DNA of 64,000 nucleotides from Roseibium sp. (GTDB taxonomy: Bacteria > Pseudomonadota > Alphaproteobacteria > Rhizobiales > Stappiaceae), in contig JAEPML010000002.1 of NCBI GenBank assembly GCA_017643925.1, forward strand, positions 248,001-312,000, in the 5' to 3' direction. The notes below the pieces were generated by a model. The model did no database searches, was not told the origin of the DNA, and saw only the letters and a list, made by a program, of their open reading frames with translations. Numbering within the stretch: position 1 is the stretch's first letter; every line of letters begins with the position of its first letter. This document shows, piece after piece, positions 1 through 8,234 of this stretch. Made by a program: the position numbers and the translations under genes.

Positions 1-932
1 TGAAGGTTATTGCTGCTGCCGGATGTGCCGGAATTGCATTGTTGTTCGTTGCGATCGGTGTCTGGCTTTCCTGGCGTCCTGAAAGCGAGGCGAACGACGA
101 GTTTGTCGCCGCGATCCGCAATGGTGAATTCATTCCGTTCTACCAACCGGTCATGGATATCGAGACCGGGCGCTTGCGCGGTTGTGAGGTTCTGATGCGC
201 TGGCGCAGGCCGAACGGGGTTATCGTATCGCCGGGTCAGTTCATGGCATACGCTGAAAACAACGGCCACATCTTCGACATGACGCGTCACATGATGCGTG
301 TGTCTTCGGAAGAGGTTGGGGAGCTTTACGGCGAAAACCCGGATTTCAAACTGTCGATCAACCTGTTCGCTGGACACTTCCTGGATCGCGAAATCATTTC
401 CGACATCAACTCGATTTTCGAAAAATCGCGGATCTCGTTCCAGCAAATCGTCGTCGAGGTCACCGAGCGGCATCCCTTGCAGGACATGGAACTCGCTCGC
501 AAGATTATCGCGGAACTTCAGGCACTTGGTGTGCGCGTAGCCCTGGATGATGTGGGTACCGGCCATGGTGGCATGGCGTATCTGCAGAAGCTCGGCGTCG
601 ACATCATCAAGATCGACAAGATGTTTGTCGATACGATCGGTTCTGACGACAACTCAACCACGATTGTGGATTCCATGGTCGAACTGGCAGACAATCTCGG
701 CATGGGCATCATTGCTGAAGGTGTCGAGTTGGAAGAGCAGATCGAGCGTCTGCTCGAACTCGGCGTCACCGCTGCTCAGGGGTACTATTTCGCGCAACCC
801 ATGGCCGCGGACGAATTCATCGAATTTGCCGAGCGCATGGAAGAAAAAGCGCGCGAGAAGGCAAGACTTGCAGCAGAAGCTGCGGCAGCGGAACAGGCTG
901 CCAACGAAGCAGCCATGTCATCAGCAGCCTGA
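1..932 (+). CDS. EAL-domain c-di-GMP phosphodiesterase, 5' end outside window
   Basis: The frame is open from the first base, and the codon straddling the window edge is NTG, so it may be the start or lie inside a longer protein. The visible part has a membrane segment (about residues 2-24), then an EAL domain to about residue 275 and an Ala/Glu-rich tail. Expected catalytic elements are present: the E-x-L motif as CEVLMRW, the Asn in SINLF, Glu in VEVTER, the DD pair in ALDDVGTG, Lys in IIKIDK, Glu in AEGVE and Gln in AAQGYYFAQP. Active hydrolysis of cyclic di-GMP to pGpG is therefore likely. A membrane helix directly before an EAL domain is typical of proteins with an N-terminal periplasmic CSS-motif sensor, which would lie upstream of the window; that is inference. 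Confidence 0.88.
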   Translation, partial: KVIAAAGCAGIALLFVAIGVWLSWRPESEANDEFVAAIRNGEFIPFYQPVMDIETGRLRGCEVLMRWRRPNGVIVSPGQFMAYAENNGHIFDMTRHMMRVSSEEVGELYGENPDFKLSINLFAGHFLDREIISDINSIFEKSRISFQQIVVEVTERHPLQDMELARKIIAELQALGVRVALDDVGTGHGGMAYLQKLGVDIIKIDKMFVDTIGSDDNSTTIVDSMVELADNLGMGIIAEGVELEEQIERLLELGVTAAQGYYFAQPMAADEFIEFAERMEEKAREKARLAAEAAAAEQAANEAAMSSAA

Positions 933-1071
933 TCCGGCAACCGCTGCCTGATCCCTTTTTCACACCCGAATATGTTCATCTCGAGACGCGTGTCTGAAAA
1001 GGCTGCGACAGGGTAGCTGTCGGTTTGTAATCGGGCCGTTCCCACGCATGTGAATTTTTGCGTCTTGTCTG

Positions 1072-1087
1072 TACCGGCTGGACGGTA
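1072..1087 (+). promoter_or_regulatory. Putative TetR operator 1 (TACCG-N6-CGGTA)
   Basis: The inverted repeat TACCGGCTGGACGGTA lies 40 bases upstream of the TetR start. Its right half, CTGGACGGTA, is repeated exactly at 1112-1121. Spacing and position suit autoregulation of the TetR-RND operon. No binding evidence is available. Confidence 0.5.
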
Positions 1088-1105
1088 TATATAGCGCCGC
1101 AACTG

Positions 1106-1121
1106 TACTGACTGGACGGTA
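1106..1121 (+). promoter_or_regulatory. Putative TetR operator 2
   Basis: TACTGACTGGACGGTA shares 13 of 16 bases with the element at 1072-1087. It ends 5 bases before the start codon, so bound protein would block both transcription and the leader. The two sites are 34 bases apart, about three helical turns, so they would face the same side of DNA. Confidence 0.5.
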
Positions 1122-1126
1122 AAGAA

Positions 1127-1690
1127 ATGAACGCGCGCGCTGTGAGAAAAGCTCAGGATTCCAAATCGGAAATCCTGAAATCGGCACTGGAACTCATCAG
1201 GCGATCCGGGGCTCCAAGCCTCACGATAGATGCGGTTGCGGAAGAAAGCGGGTTTTCCAAGGGCGGGGTTCTCTACAATTTCCCGACAAAGGACGCCTTG
1301 ATCCGCGGGATGGTCGAATATCTCGGCAACCAGTTCGAAGCGGAGATAGCTGCGGCGCGCCCGCAGTGCCTAAAATCGTCCAGTCCAACATTGCGTGCGA
1401 TGATCGACGTGACCGAAGGTTGGCTGATGGCTCAACGCGACGTCGCGCGCGCCATGCTGGCGACCAAGGCGGACCGGCCGGAACTCAGCGAACCTTTCAT
1501 TGAGGTCAAGAACAGGCTGAAGGCGGCGATCGAAGCCGAGACGGACGACCATGGCAAGGCCTGGGCGATCTGGGCGAGCCTGGAAGGGCTTCATTTTTCC
1601 GAAGCGCATAGCGTTTCGGTGTTTTCCGATGCGGAGCAGGCGGCGGTCTTTGAAGAGCTGCGCCGGCGCCTGGATGACGGCAACAACTAG
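1127..1690 (+). CDS. TetR/AcrR regulator of the adjacent RND pump
   Basis: This 187-residue protein has the TetR N-terminal DNA-binding domain (about residues 10-60; SLTIDAVAEESGFSKGGVLYNF contains the recognition helix followed by the usual FPTKDAL turn). The C-terminal ligand domain diverges, as is normal in this family. The next gene, an RND adaptor, begins 3 bases after the stop, so regulator and pump are co-transcribed. Two near-identical repeats precede the gene and are the likely operator. The predicted role is local repression of the efflux operon, relieved by a pump substrate. The ligand cannot be told from the sequence. Confidence 0.88.
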   Translation: MNARAVRKAQDSKSEILKSALELIRRSGAPSLTIDAVAEESGFSKGGVLYNFPTKDALIRGMVEYLGNQFEAEIAAARPQCLKSSSPTLRAMIDVTEGWLMAQRDVARAMLATKADRPELSEPFIEVKNRLKAAIEAETDDHGKAWAIWASLEGLHFSEAHSVSVFSDAEQAAVFEELRRRLDDGNN

Positions 1691-1693
1691 GAC

Positions 1694-2800
1694 ATGAACG
1701 AGATGTTGGCACTTTGCAGCGCACCGATCCGGCGTTGGGCCGGATTGACCCTGGCAACCGTCCTGCTGGCGGCCTGTCAGGAAAACGCCACCGACCCGGT
1801 AGCAGAGGCGGAAGCCAAGCTTCACGCAGCCCCAAGACCTGCCAAGATATTCACGGTGACCGATCAGATCGGTCTGCTGGAGCGGCGTTTTGCGGGCCGC
1901 GTATCGGCGGTACAGACGGTGGACCTGTCCTTCCAGGTGCGTGGTCGGCTGATCCAGTTGCCCGTTCTGGAAAGTCAGCAGGTCAAGGAAGGCGACCTGA
2001 TCGCCAAACTGGACACGACTGACTATGACCGGGCGGTTCGCGAGGCCACCATTAATGTTGATCAGGCCAAGCGCGATCTGGGTCGTCTCGAGACCCTGCG
2101 AGACCGCTCCGTGATTTCCCAATCTGCGTTTGACGAACAGAAAAACGAGTATGACCTGGCGGTTGAACGCCTGAAGGAAGCCAAGCAGAACCTGGACTAT
2201 ACGGCTCTGAGAGCGCCGTTTGACGGCATCGTTTCAGACCGGCTGGTCGAGAATTTCACCACCGTAAATGTCGGTTCTCCTGTTGTGCGTATGCATGACG
2301 TTTCCGAAATACAGGTCGATATCAATGTTGCCGAAGCACTTTTCGGGCGCGTAACCGCGTCAGATGTCGCTTCCATCGAAGCCAAGTTTCCCGCTTACGG
2401 AGAAAAGCTGTTCCCTCTGGATTACCGCGAACATTCCAGCCAGGTCGACGAGGTTACGCAGACCTATCGCGTGACGCTGGCGATGCCACGCGATGGTTCA
2501 ACGAGCCAGCTTTATCCAGGGATGACCGCATCGGTCATCGTCAAGTTCCTTCCCGAAGGTCTTGAACTGGGGCAGCAGTTTCTGGTGCCGACCGGGGCTG
2601 TGGCCGTCGATGGTGACGGCAAGGCCTATGTCTGGAAGTTCACCGAGGAAAGCGGTGCAGTGTCAAGGACGTCTGTCGAAGTCGGTACCATCATGGGCGA
2701 CTACATCCCCGTGCGCTCAGGCCTCAAGCCGGGCGAGGAGATTGTCTCCGCTGGCGTCGCTTACCTGAGCGAAGGCCAGATCGTGCGCCGTTTGCGCTGA
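1694..2800 (+). CDS. RND efflux periplasmic adaptor lipoprotein (HlyD/MFP family)
   Basis: This 368-residue membrane-fusion protein links an inner-membrane RND pump to an outer-membrane channel. The N-terminus has a signal peptide ending in the lipobox LLAAC, so the mature protein should be lipidated at Cys29 and anchored in the inner membrane facing the periplasm. The lipoyl/barrel-sandwich halves (VDLSFQVRGRL and FDGIVSDRLV) flank a helical hairpin (about residues 110-165), followed by a beta-barrel and membrane-proximal domain. It is the second gene of a TetR-adaptor-pump operon. No outer-membrane TolC-like gene is adjacent, so the channel must be shared or encoded elsewhere. Confidence 0.92.
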   Translation: MNEMLALCSAPIRRWAGLTLATVLLAACQENATDPVAEAEAKLHAAPRPAKIFTVTDQIGLLERRFAGRVSAVQTVDLSFQVRGRLIQLPVLESQQVKEGDLIAKLDTTDYDRAVREATINVDQAKRDLGRLETLRDRSVISQSAFDEQKNEYDLAVERLKEAKQNLDYTALRAPFDGIVSDRLVENFTTVNVGSPVVRMHDVSEIQVDINVAEALFGRVTASDVASIEAKFPAYGEKLFPLDYREHSSQVDEVTQTYRVTLAMPRDGSTSQLYPGMTASVIVKFLPEGLELGQQFLVPTGAVAVDGDGKAYVWKFTEESGAVSRTSVEVGTIMGDYIPVRSGLKPGEEIVSAGVAYLSEGQIVRRLR

Positions 2801-2830
2801 TCCCAGTTCGAGCAGAGAGGAACTGGTTCG

Positions 2831-5800
2831 ATGGATATCGCACGTTATTCAATCCAAAAACCCGTCAACACCTGGATGATTGTCGTCATGGCATTTCTGG
2901 GCGGATTGTGGGGACTTTCAACAGTCGGACGGCTGGAAGACCCGGCCTTCACCATCAAGGAAGCACAGGTCATCACCGCCTATCCGGGGGCAACGGCTGT
3001 CGAAGTGGAAAACGAGGTCACCGAGATCCTCGAAACCGCGATCCAGCAGATGCCGCAACTTGATCTGATCAAGTCCGTATCCGAACCCGGTCTGTCGCGG
3101 ATCGGTGTCGAGATCAAGCCCACCTATGATGGCACGGAATTGCCGCAGGTCTGGGACGAGTTGCGTCGGAAGGTCAATGACGAGGTACGCAACCTGCCGG
3201 CAGGTGCGGGGCGGCCGCTGGTCTATGATGATTTCGGCGATGTCTACGGCCTCTTTTACGCCTTCACCGCTGACGGTTATACAAATCGCGACATACGAAA
3301 CACCGTCAAACGCATCCGCCGGGAGCTTCTGACCGTGCCCGGCGTGGGCAAGGTCGAGGTTGCCGGGGAGCCGGAAGACGTCATCTATCTCAATATCGAC
3401 CAGGACAAGATGGCCGGGCTCGGGATTGCATTTACCGACATTATCGGCGTGCTTGATGCAGAGAACCGGATCCAGACAAACGGGTCGGCGGTCTCCGGTG
3501 ACAGGCGCATACGTGTCATGACCGCGTCCGCGTTCGACGATTATCGAGGGATACAGGATCTGGTAATCGGACGCCCCGGATCGACGGCCATGATCCGCTT
3601 GTCAGATGTCGCGACCCTGGAACTCGGTGAACCGGAATCTCCCGGCAGGTTGATACGACACGATGGTCATGCGGCCGTAACGATCGGTGTTTCGCAGGTC
3701 GACGGCACCAACATCGTCGACGTCGGAAACCGGGTCGTTGAAAAACTCTCGGAAATCGAAACCCTGTTGCCGGTAGGCATGGAGATCCACCCGATCTACG
3801 AACAGAATGTTGTGGTCGATGAATCCGTCAACGGCTTCATCCTGAACCTGGCTGCCTCGGTCGTGATCGTGATTGGTGTGCTGGCCCTGTTCATGGGGTG
3901 GCGCGCAGCGGTGGTTGTCGGAACAGTGTTGTTGCTGACCGTCATGGCAACCGTGCTGTTCATGCGCATATTCGGCATCGAAATGGAGCGCATTTCGCTC
4001 GGTGCGTTGATCATTGCGATGGGGATGCTGGTTGACAATGCCATCGTTGTGGCCGAAGGCATGATGATCAACATGCAGCGCGGTCAAAAGGCGATCGACG
4101 CGGCCAGCAAGGTCGTCAGGCAAACCATGTGGCCGCTGCTCGGTGCCACCGTGATCGGCATCATGGCCTTCTCCGGCATCGGCCTGTCACCGGACGCGAC
4201 AGGCGAGTTCCTGTTCTCGCTCTTTGCTGTCATCGGTATTTCCCTGATCCTGTCCTGGGTCTTTGCAATCACGGTGACGCCGCTCTTCGGCAAGTACTTC
4301 TTCAAGCAGGCGTCTGGCGACCTTGGTGATCACGATCCCTACAAGGGCATCATCTACACGGTCTATCGGACCTTTCTCGTAGGCACCTTGCATGCCCGTC
4401 TCCTGACGGTGGCTGCGCTCATCGGGATCACCGTTGCCTGTGTCATGGCGTTCGGCAACGTCAAACAGGCGTTTTTCCCGGACAGCAATACGCCGATTTT
4501 CTACATTCACTACTGGGCGCCACAGGGCACCGATATTCGGTCGACCGAAGCCAGCCTGATCGAGATGGAGAAGATTGTCGTTGGCGATGACAGGGTTGAG
4601 ACCGTGACCTCCTTTGCCGGGGGCGGGGCTTCGCGTTTCATGCTCACTTACGCGCCCGAAGACGCCAATCCCTCCTATGGCCACATGATTGTCCGGACAC
4701 GCAGCCGCGATGAAATCGACATGCTGGCGCTGGATCTACGTGAGAAATTTGCGGAGCGTTTTCCGTCTGCACAGGTGATCACCAAGCGTCTGGTCTTTGG
4801 CCCCGGCGGCGGTGCGAAGATCGAGGCCCGGTTTTCCGGTCCCGACGAAAATGTGCTGAAGCGACTGGGGGAAGAAGCCCAGGCAATCTTCTCAAATCCG
4901 GACAACAAGCTGGCTGACGTCAACACCAATTGGCGCCAGCGGGAACTGGTCGTGCGCCCGATCTTTGACGAGGACCGGGCCCGCATCTCCGGCGTGACAC
5001 GCGAAGAGCTATCCCTGTCCCTGCAATTCGCCACCGAGGGCATCAATGTCGGCTCCTACAGGGATGTCGACGAAGGCATCCCGATCGTCGCCCGAAAGGC
5101 GGGTCCTGAAGGCATCAGCGTCAATGAAAGCGTTTCCGACAGTCTCATCTGGAGCGCCAGCCAGCGACGGTATGTGCCGATAGACCAGGTTGTTCGCGAA
5201 TTCGTCATGGAGCCTCAGGATGCCTTGATCCACCGGCGCGACCGCGTGCGAACGCTGACCGTGAAGGCCGAGACCACGGCAGGGGAAACAGCCACGGCAG
5301 CGCTTGCCCGGGTTCGTCCGCAGATCGAGGCCATTTCGCTTCCGGCCGGCTATGCGCTGGAGTGGGGTGGCGAATATGAAAGCACCAATGATGCCCAGGC
5401 CTCGCTCGGTGCGCAGCTGCCGCTCGGTTTCCTGGTGATGCTGATAATTTCGATCCTGCTGTTCGGTTCAGTGCGCCAGCCTCTGATCATCTGGCTGATG
5501 GTCCCCATGTCCATCAATGGTGTGGCCATCGCGCTGCTGGCAACCGATACGCCATTCGGCTTCATGTCGCTGCTCGGCTTCCTGTCTCTTTCGGGAATGT
5601 TGATCAAGAACGCGATCGTGCTGCTGGAGGAAATCGATCTCCTGATCCGTGAAGGGCGGGAGAAATACAACGCGATTGTCGAAGCCAGCGTCTCGCGTAT
5701 GCGACCTGTCATGCTTGCCGCGATCACGACAATTCTTGGCATGGCGCCGCTCTTGTCTGACGCCTTTTTCAGGGGCATGGCCGTAACCATCATGGGGGGG

Positions 5801-5947
5801 CTGGCCTTTGCGACAGTCCTTACACTGATTGCTGCGCCGGTTCTTTACGCACTGTTCTTCCGTGTCAGGCCGACCGGGAAGGTCAAGCCAGGGGCAGCGA
5901 AAGCCGAGGAGGGCACAGGACAGGTCGAACCGGTGCCCGCACAGTAG
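2831..5947 (+). CDS. RND multidrug efflux permease (AcrB/HAE1-like)
   Basis: At 1038 residues this has full AcrB-type length. It has an N-terminal membrane helix, a large periplasmic porter/docking loop (about residues 35-335), six helices including GMLVDNAIVVAEGM, the TM4 proton-relay segment with D then N, a second periplasmic loop (about 560-870), and a last helix bundle including the GFLSLSGMLIKNAIV segment. It uses the proton motive force to pump hydrophobic compounds from periplasm or membrane through the adaptor. The adaptor stop is 30 bases upstream and an AGAGAGGAA ribosome site precedes the start. The start MDIARYSIQKPVNTW is typical of the proteobacterial subgroup paired with lipoprotein adaptors. 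Substrates are unknown. Confidence 0.93.
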   Translation: MDIARYSIQKPVNTWMIVVMAFLGGLWGLSTVGRLEDPAFTIKEAQVITAYPGATAVEVENEVTEILETAIQQMPQLDLIKSVSEPGLSRIGVEIKPTYDGTELPQVWDELRRKVNDEVRNLPAGAGRPLVYDDFGDVYGLFYAFTADGYTNRDIRNTVKRIRRELLTVPGVGKVEVAGEPEDVIYLNIDQDKMAGLGIAFTDIIGVLDAENRIQTNGSAVSGDRRIRVMTASAFDDYRGIQDLVIGRPGSTAMIRLSDVATLELGEPESPGRLIRHDGHAAVTIGVSQVDGTNIVDVGNRVVEKLSEIETLLPVGMEIHPIYEQNVVVDESVNGFILNLAASVVIVIGVLALFMGWRAAVVVGTVLLLTVMATVLFMRIFGIEMERISLGALIIAMGMLVDNAIVVAEGMMINMQRGQKAIDAASKVVRQTMWPLLGATVIGIMAFSGIGLSPDATGEFLFSLFAVIGISLILSWVFAITVTPLFGKYFFKQASGDLGDHDPYKGIIYTVYRTFLVGTLHARLLTVAALIGITVACVMAFGNVKQAFFPDSNTPIFYIHYWAPQGTDIRSTEASLIEMEKIVVGDDRVETVTSFAGGGASRFMLTYAPEDANPSYGHMIVRTRSRDEIDMLALDLREKFAERFPSAQVITKRLVFGPGGGAKIEARFSGPDENVLKRLGEEAQAIFSNPDNKLADVNTNWRQRELVVRPIFDEDRARISGVTREELSLSLQFATEGINVGSYRDVDEGIPIVARKAGPEGISVNESVSDSLIWSASQRRYVPIDQVVREFVMEPQDALIHRRDRVRTLTVKAETTAGETATAALARVRPQIEAISLPAGYALEWGGEYESTNDAQASLGAQLPLGFLVMLIISILLFGSVRQPLIIWLMVPMSINGVAIALLATDTPFGFMSLLGFLSLSGMLIKNAIVLLEEIDLLIREGREKYNAIVEASVSRMRPVMLAAITTILGMAPLLSDAFFRGMAVTIMGGLAFATVLTLIAAPVLYALFFRVRPTGKVKPGAAKAEEGTGQVEPVPAQ

Positions 5948-6103
5948 GTCGGGAAGGTTGACCGCATCTGTCCTACGTCTAGTGTTGGACCAGCGTCTTT
6001 TGTGGCTTTCACTTGTCTGACACGGCCGTTACGCCATTTTCTTGTGTCCGATTGGTATCGAGTGACGGTCTAGGTCGAACGCTGTTGAAAAAAGGAGTGC
6101 CTG

Positions 6104-6475
6104 ATGAAAACTGCCAAGGATTATCTCGACGAAGCCAACGCGGTGGTTCCGCGCATCTCGACAGAAGAAGGCATCGAACGGCACAAGGCTGGAAGCAGTG
6201 TTTTTGTCGACGTTCGGGACAGCGGTGAAATCGCCAAGTCCGGGACGATTGCAGGTGCCGAGCGTGTCACCCGCGGCATGATCGAATTCAAGGCCGACGA
6301 CACGCATCCTCTCCATAATCCGGCGTTGAAAAAGGAGGCGGATATCGTGCTTATCTGCGGCGCCGGAGGCCAAGCGGCCCTCAGCGGCAAGACCCTGATC
6401 GACATGGGCTTTCAGAACGTGTCGAATGTCGGCGGATTTTCAGCCTGGAAAGATGCCGGCGGGCCGACCGAATAA
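6104..6475 (+). CDS. Single-domain rhodanese-like sulfurtransferase
   Basis: This 123-residue protein covers one rhodanese domain. FVDVRDSGE is the conserved N-terminal motif, and the active-site loop ICGAGGQAAL keeps the persulfide-forming Cys, with Gln in the place often taken by Arg. The C-terminal VGGFSAWKDAGGP motif is canonical. It has no signal peptide, so it is cytoplasmic. A strong AAAGGAG ribosome site precedes the ATG. It is not obviously co-transcribed with the RND genes (156-base gap). It likely handles sulfane sulfur or persulfide relay; the partner is unknown. Confidence 0.85.
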   Translation: MKTAKDYLDEANAVVPRISTEEGIERHKAGSSVFVDVRDSGEIAKSGTIAGAERVTRGMIEFKADDTHPLHNPALKKEADIVLICGAGGQAALSGKTLIDMGFQNVSNVGGFSAWKDAGGPTE

Positions 6476-6492
6476 CTAGTACCGAAGATGTT

Positions 6493-6525
6493 CCCTGGCG
6501 CAATGCAATGCGTCTTGCGCCGGGG
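6493..6525 (+). terminator. Hairpin after the rhodanese gene, weak terminator
   Basis: CCCTGGCGCA pairs with TGCGCCGGGG (10 pairs including one G-T) around a 13-base loop, just after the rhodanese stop. There is no T-run, so it may only stabilise the transcript end. Confidence 0.35.
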
Positions 6526-6700
6526 ATGCGCACTTAGCCAGATCAAAGGCGGCAACGCCTTGAAGGAACGTGCACAGGAATGCTTCCTCCGGCAAAATTT
6601 TCAGATTTAATCATTATTTACAAGGCGTTGATCGCCGTATCCGATTCAGTTTCTGAACTGGAATATTCGCGAAGACACTGAATGAACGATATTGCTGCGA

Positions 6701-7528
6701 TCACGATCTGCGCAGCTGCATGTGCCGGTTGACGTCCTTGTAGAGAAGATAGCGGAACTTGCCGGGCCCTCCTGCATAGCAGGCCTGGGGGCAGAACGCC
6801 CTGAGCCACATGTAGTCACCTGCTTCGACCTCGACCCAGTCCCGGTTGAGCCGATAGACGGCCTTGCCCTCCAGAACATAAAGACCGTGTTCCATGACAT
6901 GCGTCTCGGCAAAAGGAATGACTGCGCCGGGCTCGAATGTCACGATGTTTACATGCATGTCGTGGCGCAGGTCTTCCGGCTCCACGAAGCGGGTCGTTGC
7001 CCATCTGCCGTCGGTTCCCGGCATGGCATTGGGCGTAATCTCTTTTTCATTCGTCACAAATGCAGTCGGGGTATCGATACCGTCAACCGCTTCGTAGGAC
7101 TTCCGTACCCAGTGAAACCGGACCGGGCCGCTGCTTTCGTTCTTCAAGGTCCACTGGCAACCGGCCGGAAGATAGGCATATCCGCCTTCTTCAAGAAGAT
7201 GGAGTTCGCCTTCAATGACCAGTGTCATGCTGCCCGCAACGACAAAAAGAACGCCCTGTGCCAGCGGGTCCGTCTCCGGTCGCTGACTTCCGCCACCGGG
7301 TTGGACTTCCATGATGTATTGGGAAAAGGTCTCGGCGAAACCGGAAAGGGGACGGGACAGGACCCAGAGGCGGGTCTTGTCCCAAAAGGGCAGGTAGCTT
7401 GTGACGATGTCCCGCATCGTTCCCTTCGGGATCACCGCATAGGCCTCAGTGAAGACGGCACGGTCCGTCAGCAATTGGGTCTGGGGCGGGTGTCCACCCT
7501 CTGGGGCGAAATAGGACGAAGAGGTCAT
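6701..7528 (-). CDS. allE: (S)-ureidoglycine aminohydrolase (bicupin)
   Basis: This 275-residue double-cupin protein matches the AllE/UGHY family, which converts (S)-ureidoglycine to (S)-ureidoglycolate plus ammonia in allantoin breakdown. The C-terminal cupin carries the metal site: VIPFAETHVMEHGLYVLEGKAVYRL supplies the Glu, His and His ligands for manganese, and the last ligand is probably at PQACYAGG. The N-terminal cupin (about residues 60-130) is degenerate, as is usual. Only this step of allantoin use is visible here; allantoinase and allantoate amidohydrolase are not in the window. A divergent relation to other ureide genes is therefore lacking, and the assignment rests on sequence. 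Confidence 0.85.
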   Translation of the reverse strand: MTSSSYFAPEGGHPPQTQLLTDRAVFTEAYAVIPKGTMRDIVTSYLPFWDKTRLWVLSRPLSGFAETFSQYIMEVQPGGGSQRPETDPLAQGVLFVVAGSMTLVIEGELHLLEEGGYAYLPAGCQWTLKNESSGPVRFHWVRKSYEAVDGIDTPTAFVTNEKEITPNAMPGTDGRWATTRFVEPEDLRHDMHVNIVTFEPGAVIPFAETHVMEHGLYVLEGKAVYRLNRDWVEVEAGDYMWLRAFCPQACYAGGPGKFRYLLYKDVNRHMQLRRS

Positions 7529-7609
7529 GGGCGTTTCCGGTGCTTGTCTATTTTCCCTCGATTTAAAGGTGCAGCCACGGACAACGCAATGATCAAACGA
7601 AAGAAAATA

Positions 7610-7632
7610 CGCCCGCGAGGCCTTTGCGGGCG
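7610..7632 (-). terminator. Intrinsic terminator for the 7689-7889 transcript
   Basis: CGCCCGC and GCGGGCG form a perfect 7-base stem with a 9-base loop. On the minus strand it is followed by TATTTTCTTT. It lies 57 bases past the stop of the small minus-strand gene and separates it from allE. Confidence 0.7.
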
Positions 7633-7688
7633 GGTTTATCCAGCATTATGGTGCGACCGCTATCGGGTGTTTGGGCGCCCGTGGGTCC

Positions 7689-7889
7689 TCAGTTTTTTGT
7701 CACCATCTCGCGCTGGACGGTCGACTTGGCGACCTTGATTTTGTCGAGCACCTTGGGGCAGGTGGTGCCCGACGCCTGCTTTTCGGACAGGAAGGATGCC
7801 ATACGGGCATCCAGGTCCTGCAGACGGGTTCGGCGGGTGAACTTCGGCTGCATGGCAGGCATGGCGAGGTAGGGCCAGAACGGATTCAT
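7689..7889 (-). CDS. Small conserved-looking protein of unknown function (66 aa)
   Basis: The protein starts MNPFWPYLAMPAM and has a basic helical middle (FTRRTRLQDLDARMASFLSEKQ). I do not recognise a family. The ATG at 7889 is chosen over an in-frame TTG at 7910 because GGAGAAAG sits directly upstream of it. The proline and aromatic-rich N-terminus with an amphipathic middle is reminiscent of small membrane-surface or phasin-like proteins, but that is only an impression. It lies downstream of the DUF465 gene on the same strand (35-base gap) and upstream of a good terminator, so both probably form one transcript. Confidence 0.55.
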   Translation of the reverse strand: MNPFWPYLAMPAMQPKFTRRTRLQDLDARMASFLSEKQASGTTCPKVLDKIKVAKSTVQREMVTKN

Positions 7890-7924
7890 GGGCTTTCTCC
7901 GTAATTCCAAAGGGGAGGGTATGC

Positions 7925-8110
7925 TCAGTAGACGAGGCGTTTGGAATTCAGCCCGCCCTCGATTCGAGAGATTTCATCACGCAGACGCAGCTTGAACTTC
8001 TTCAAGGCACGAATGTGCTGGGTGTCGGGATAGGGATGCAGTTCTTCCCTGCGGATCAGAGAGTCCAGAGTGCTGTGCTGACTGCGCAAGGATTTCAAAC
8101 GGTTGTACAT
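7925..8110 (-). CDS. YdcH/DUF465 family small coiled-coil protein
   Basis: This 61-residue protein has the DUF465 pattern: an N-terminal helix, then HSTLDSLIRREELHPYPDTQHIRALKKFKLRLRDEISRIE. The helix-turn-helix coiled coil with LKKxKLxLRDEIxR is typical. The family is widespread in proteobacteria and mostly uncharacterised. The start is supported by a GGAGAT ribosome site. It is divergent from the LysR regulator at 8235 with about 124 bases between, so the two share a promoter region. Confidence 0.8.
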   Translation of the reverse strand: MYNRLKSLRSQHSTLDSLIRREELHPYPDTQHIRALKKFKLRLRDEISRIEGGLNSKRLVY

Positions 8111-8234
8111 CGCCTATCTCCTTTTCTTTCGGCTGTGTCGCTGACACCCAAGATATGGAGCTGAAAGTTGCATAGAAGAAATACATTGTTTGAATTATAT
8201 TGATAGAGAAAACAAATCGCTTGGATTGCCGGTC

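Noticed and set aside
6692..7738. 348-residue plus-strand frame opposite allE
   Set aside because: It is an antisense shadow of the clearly recognisable bicupin allE.
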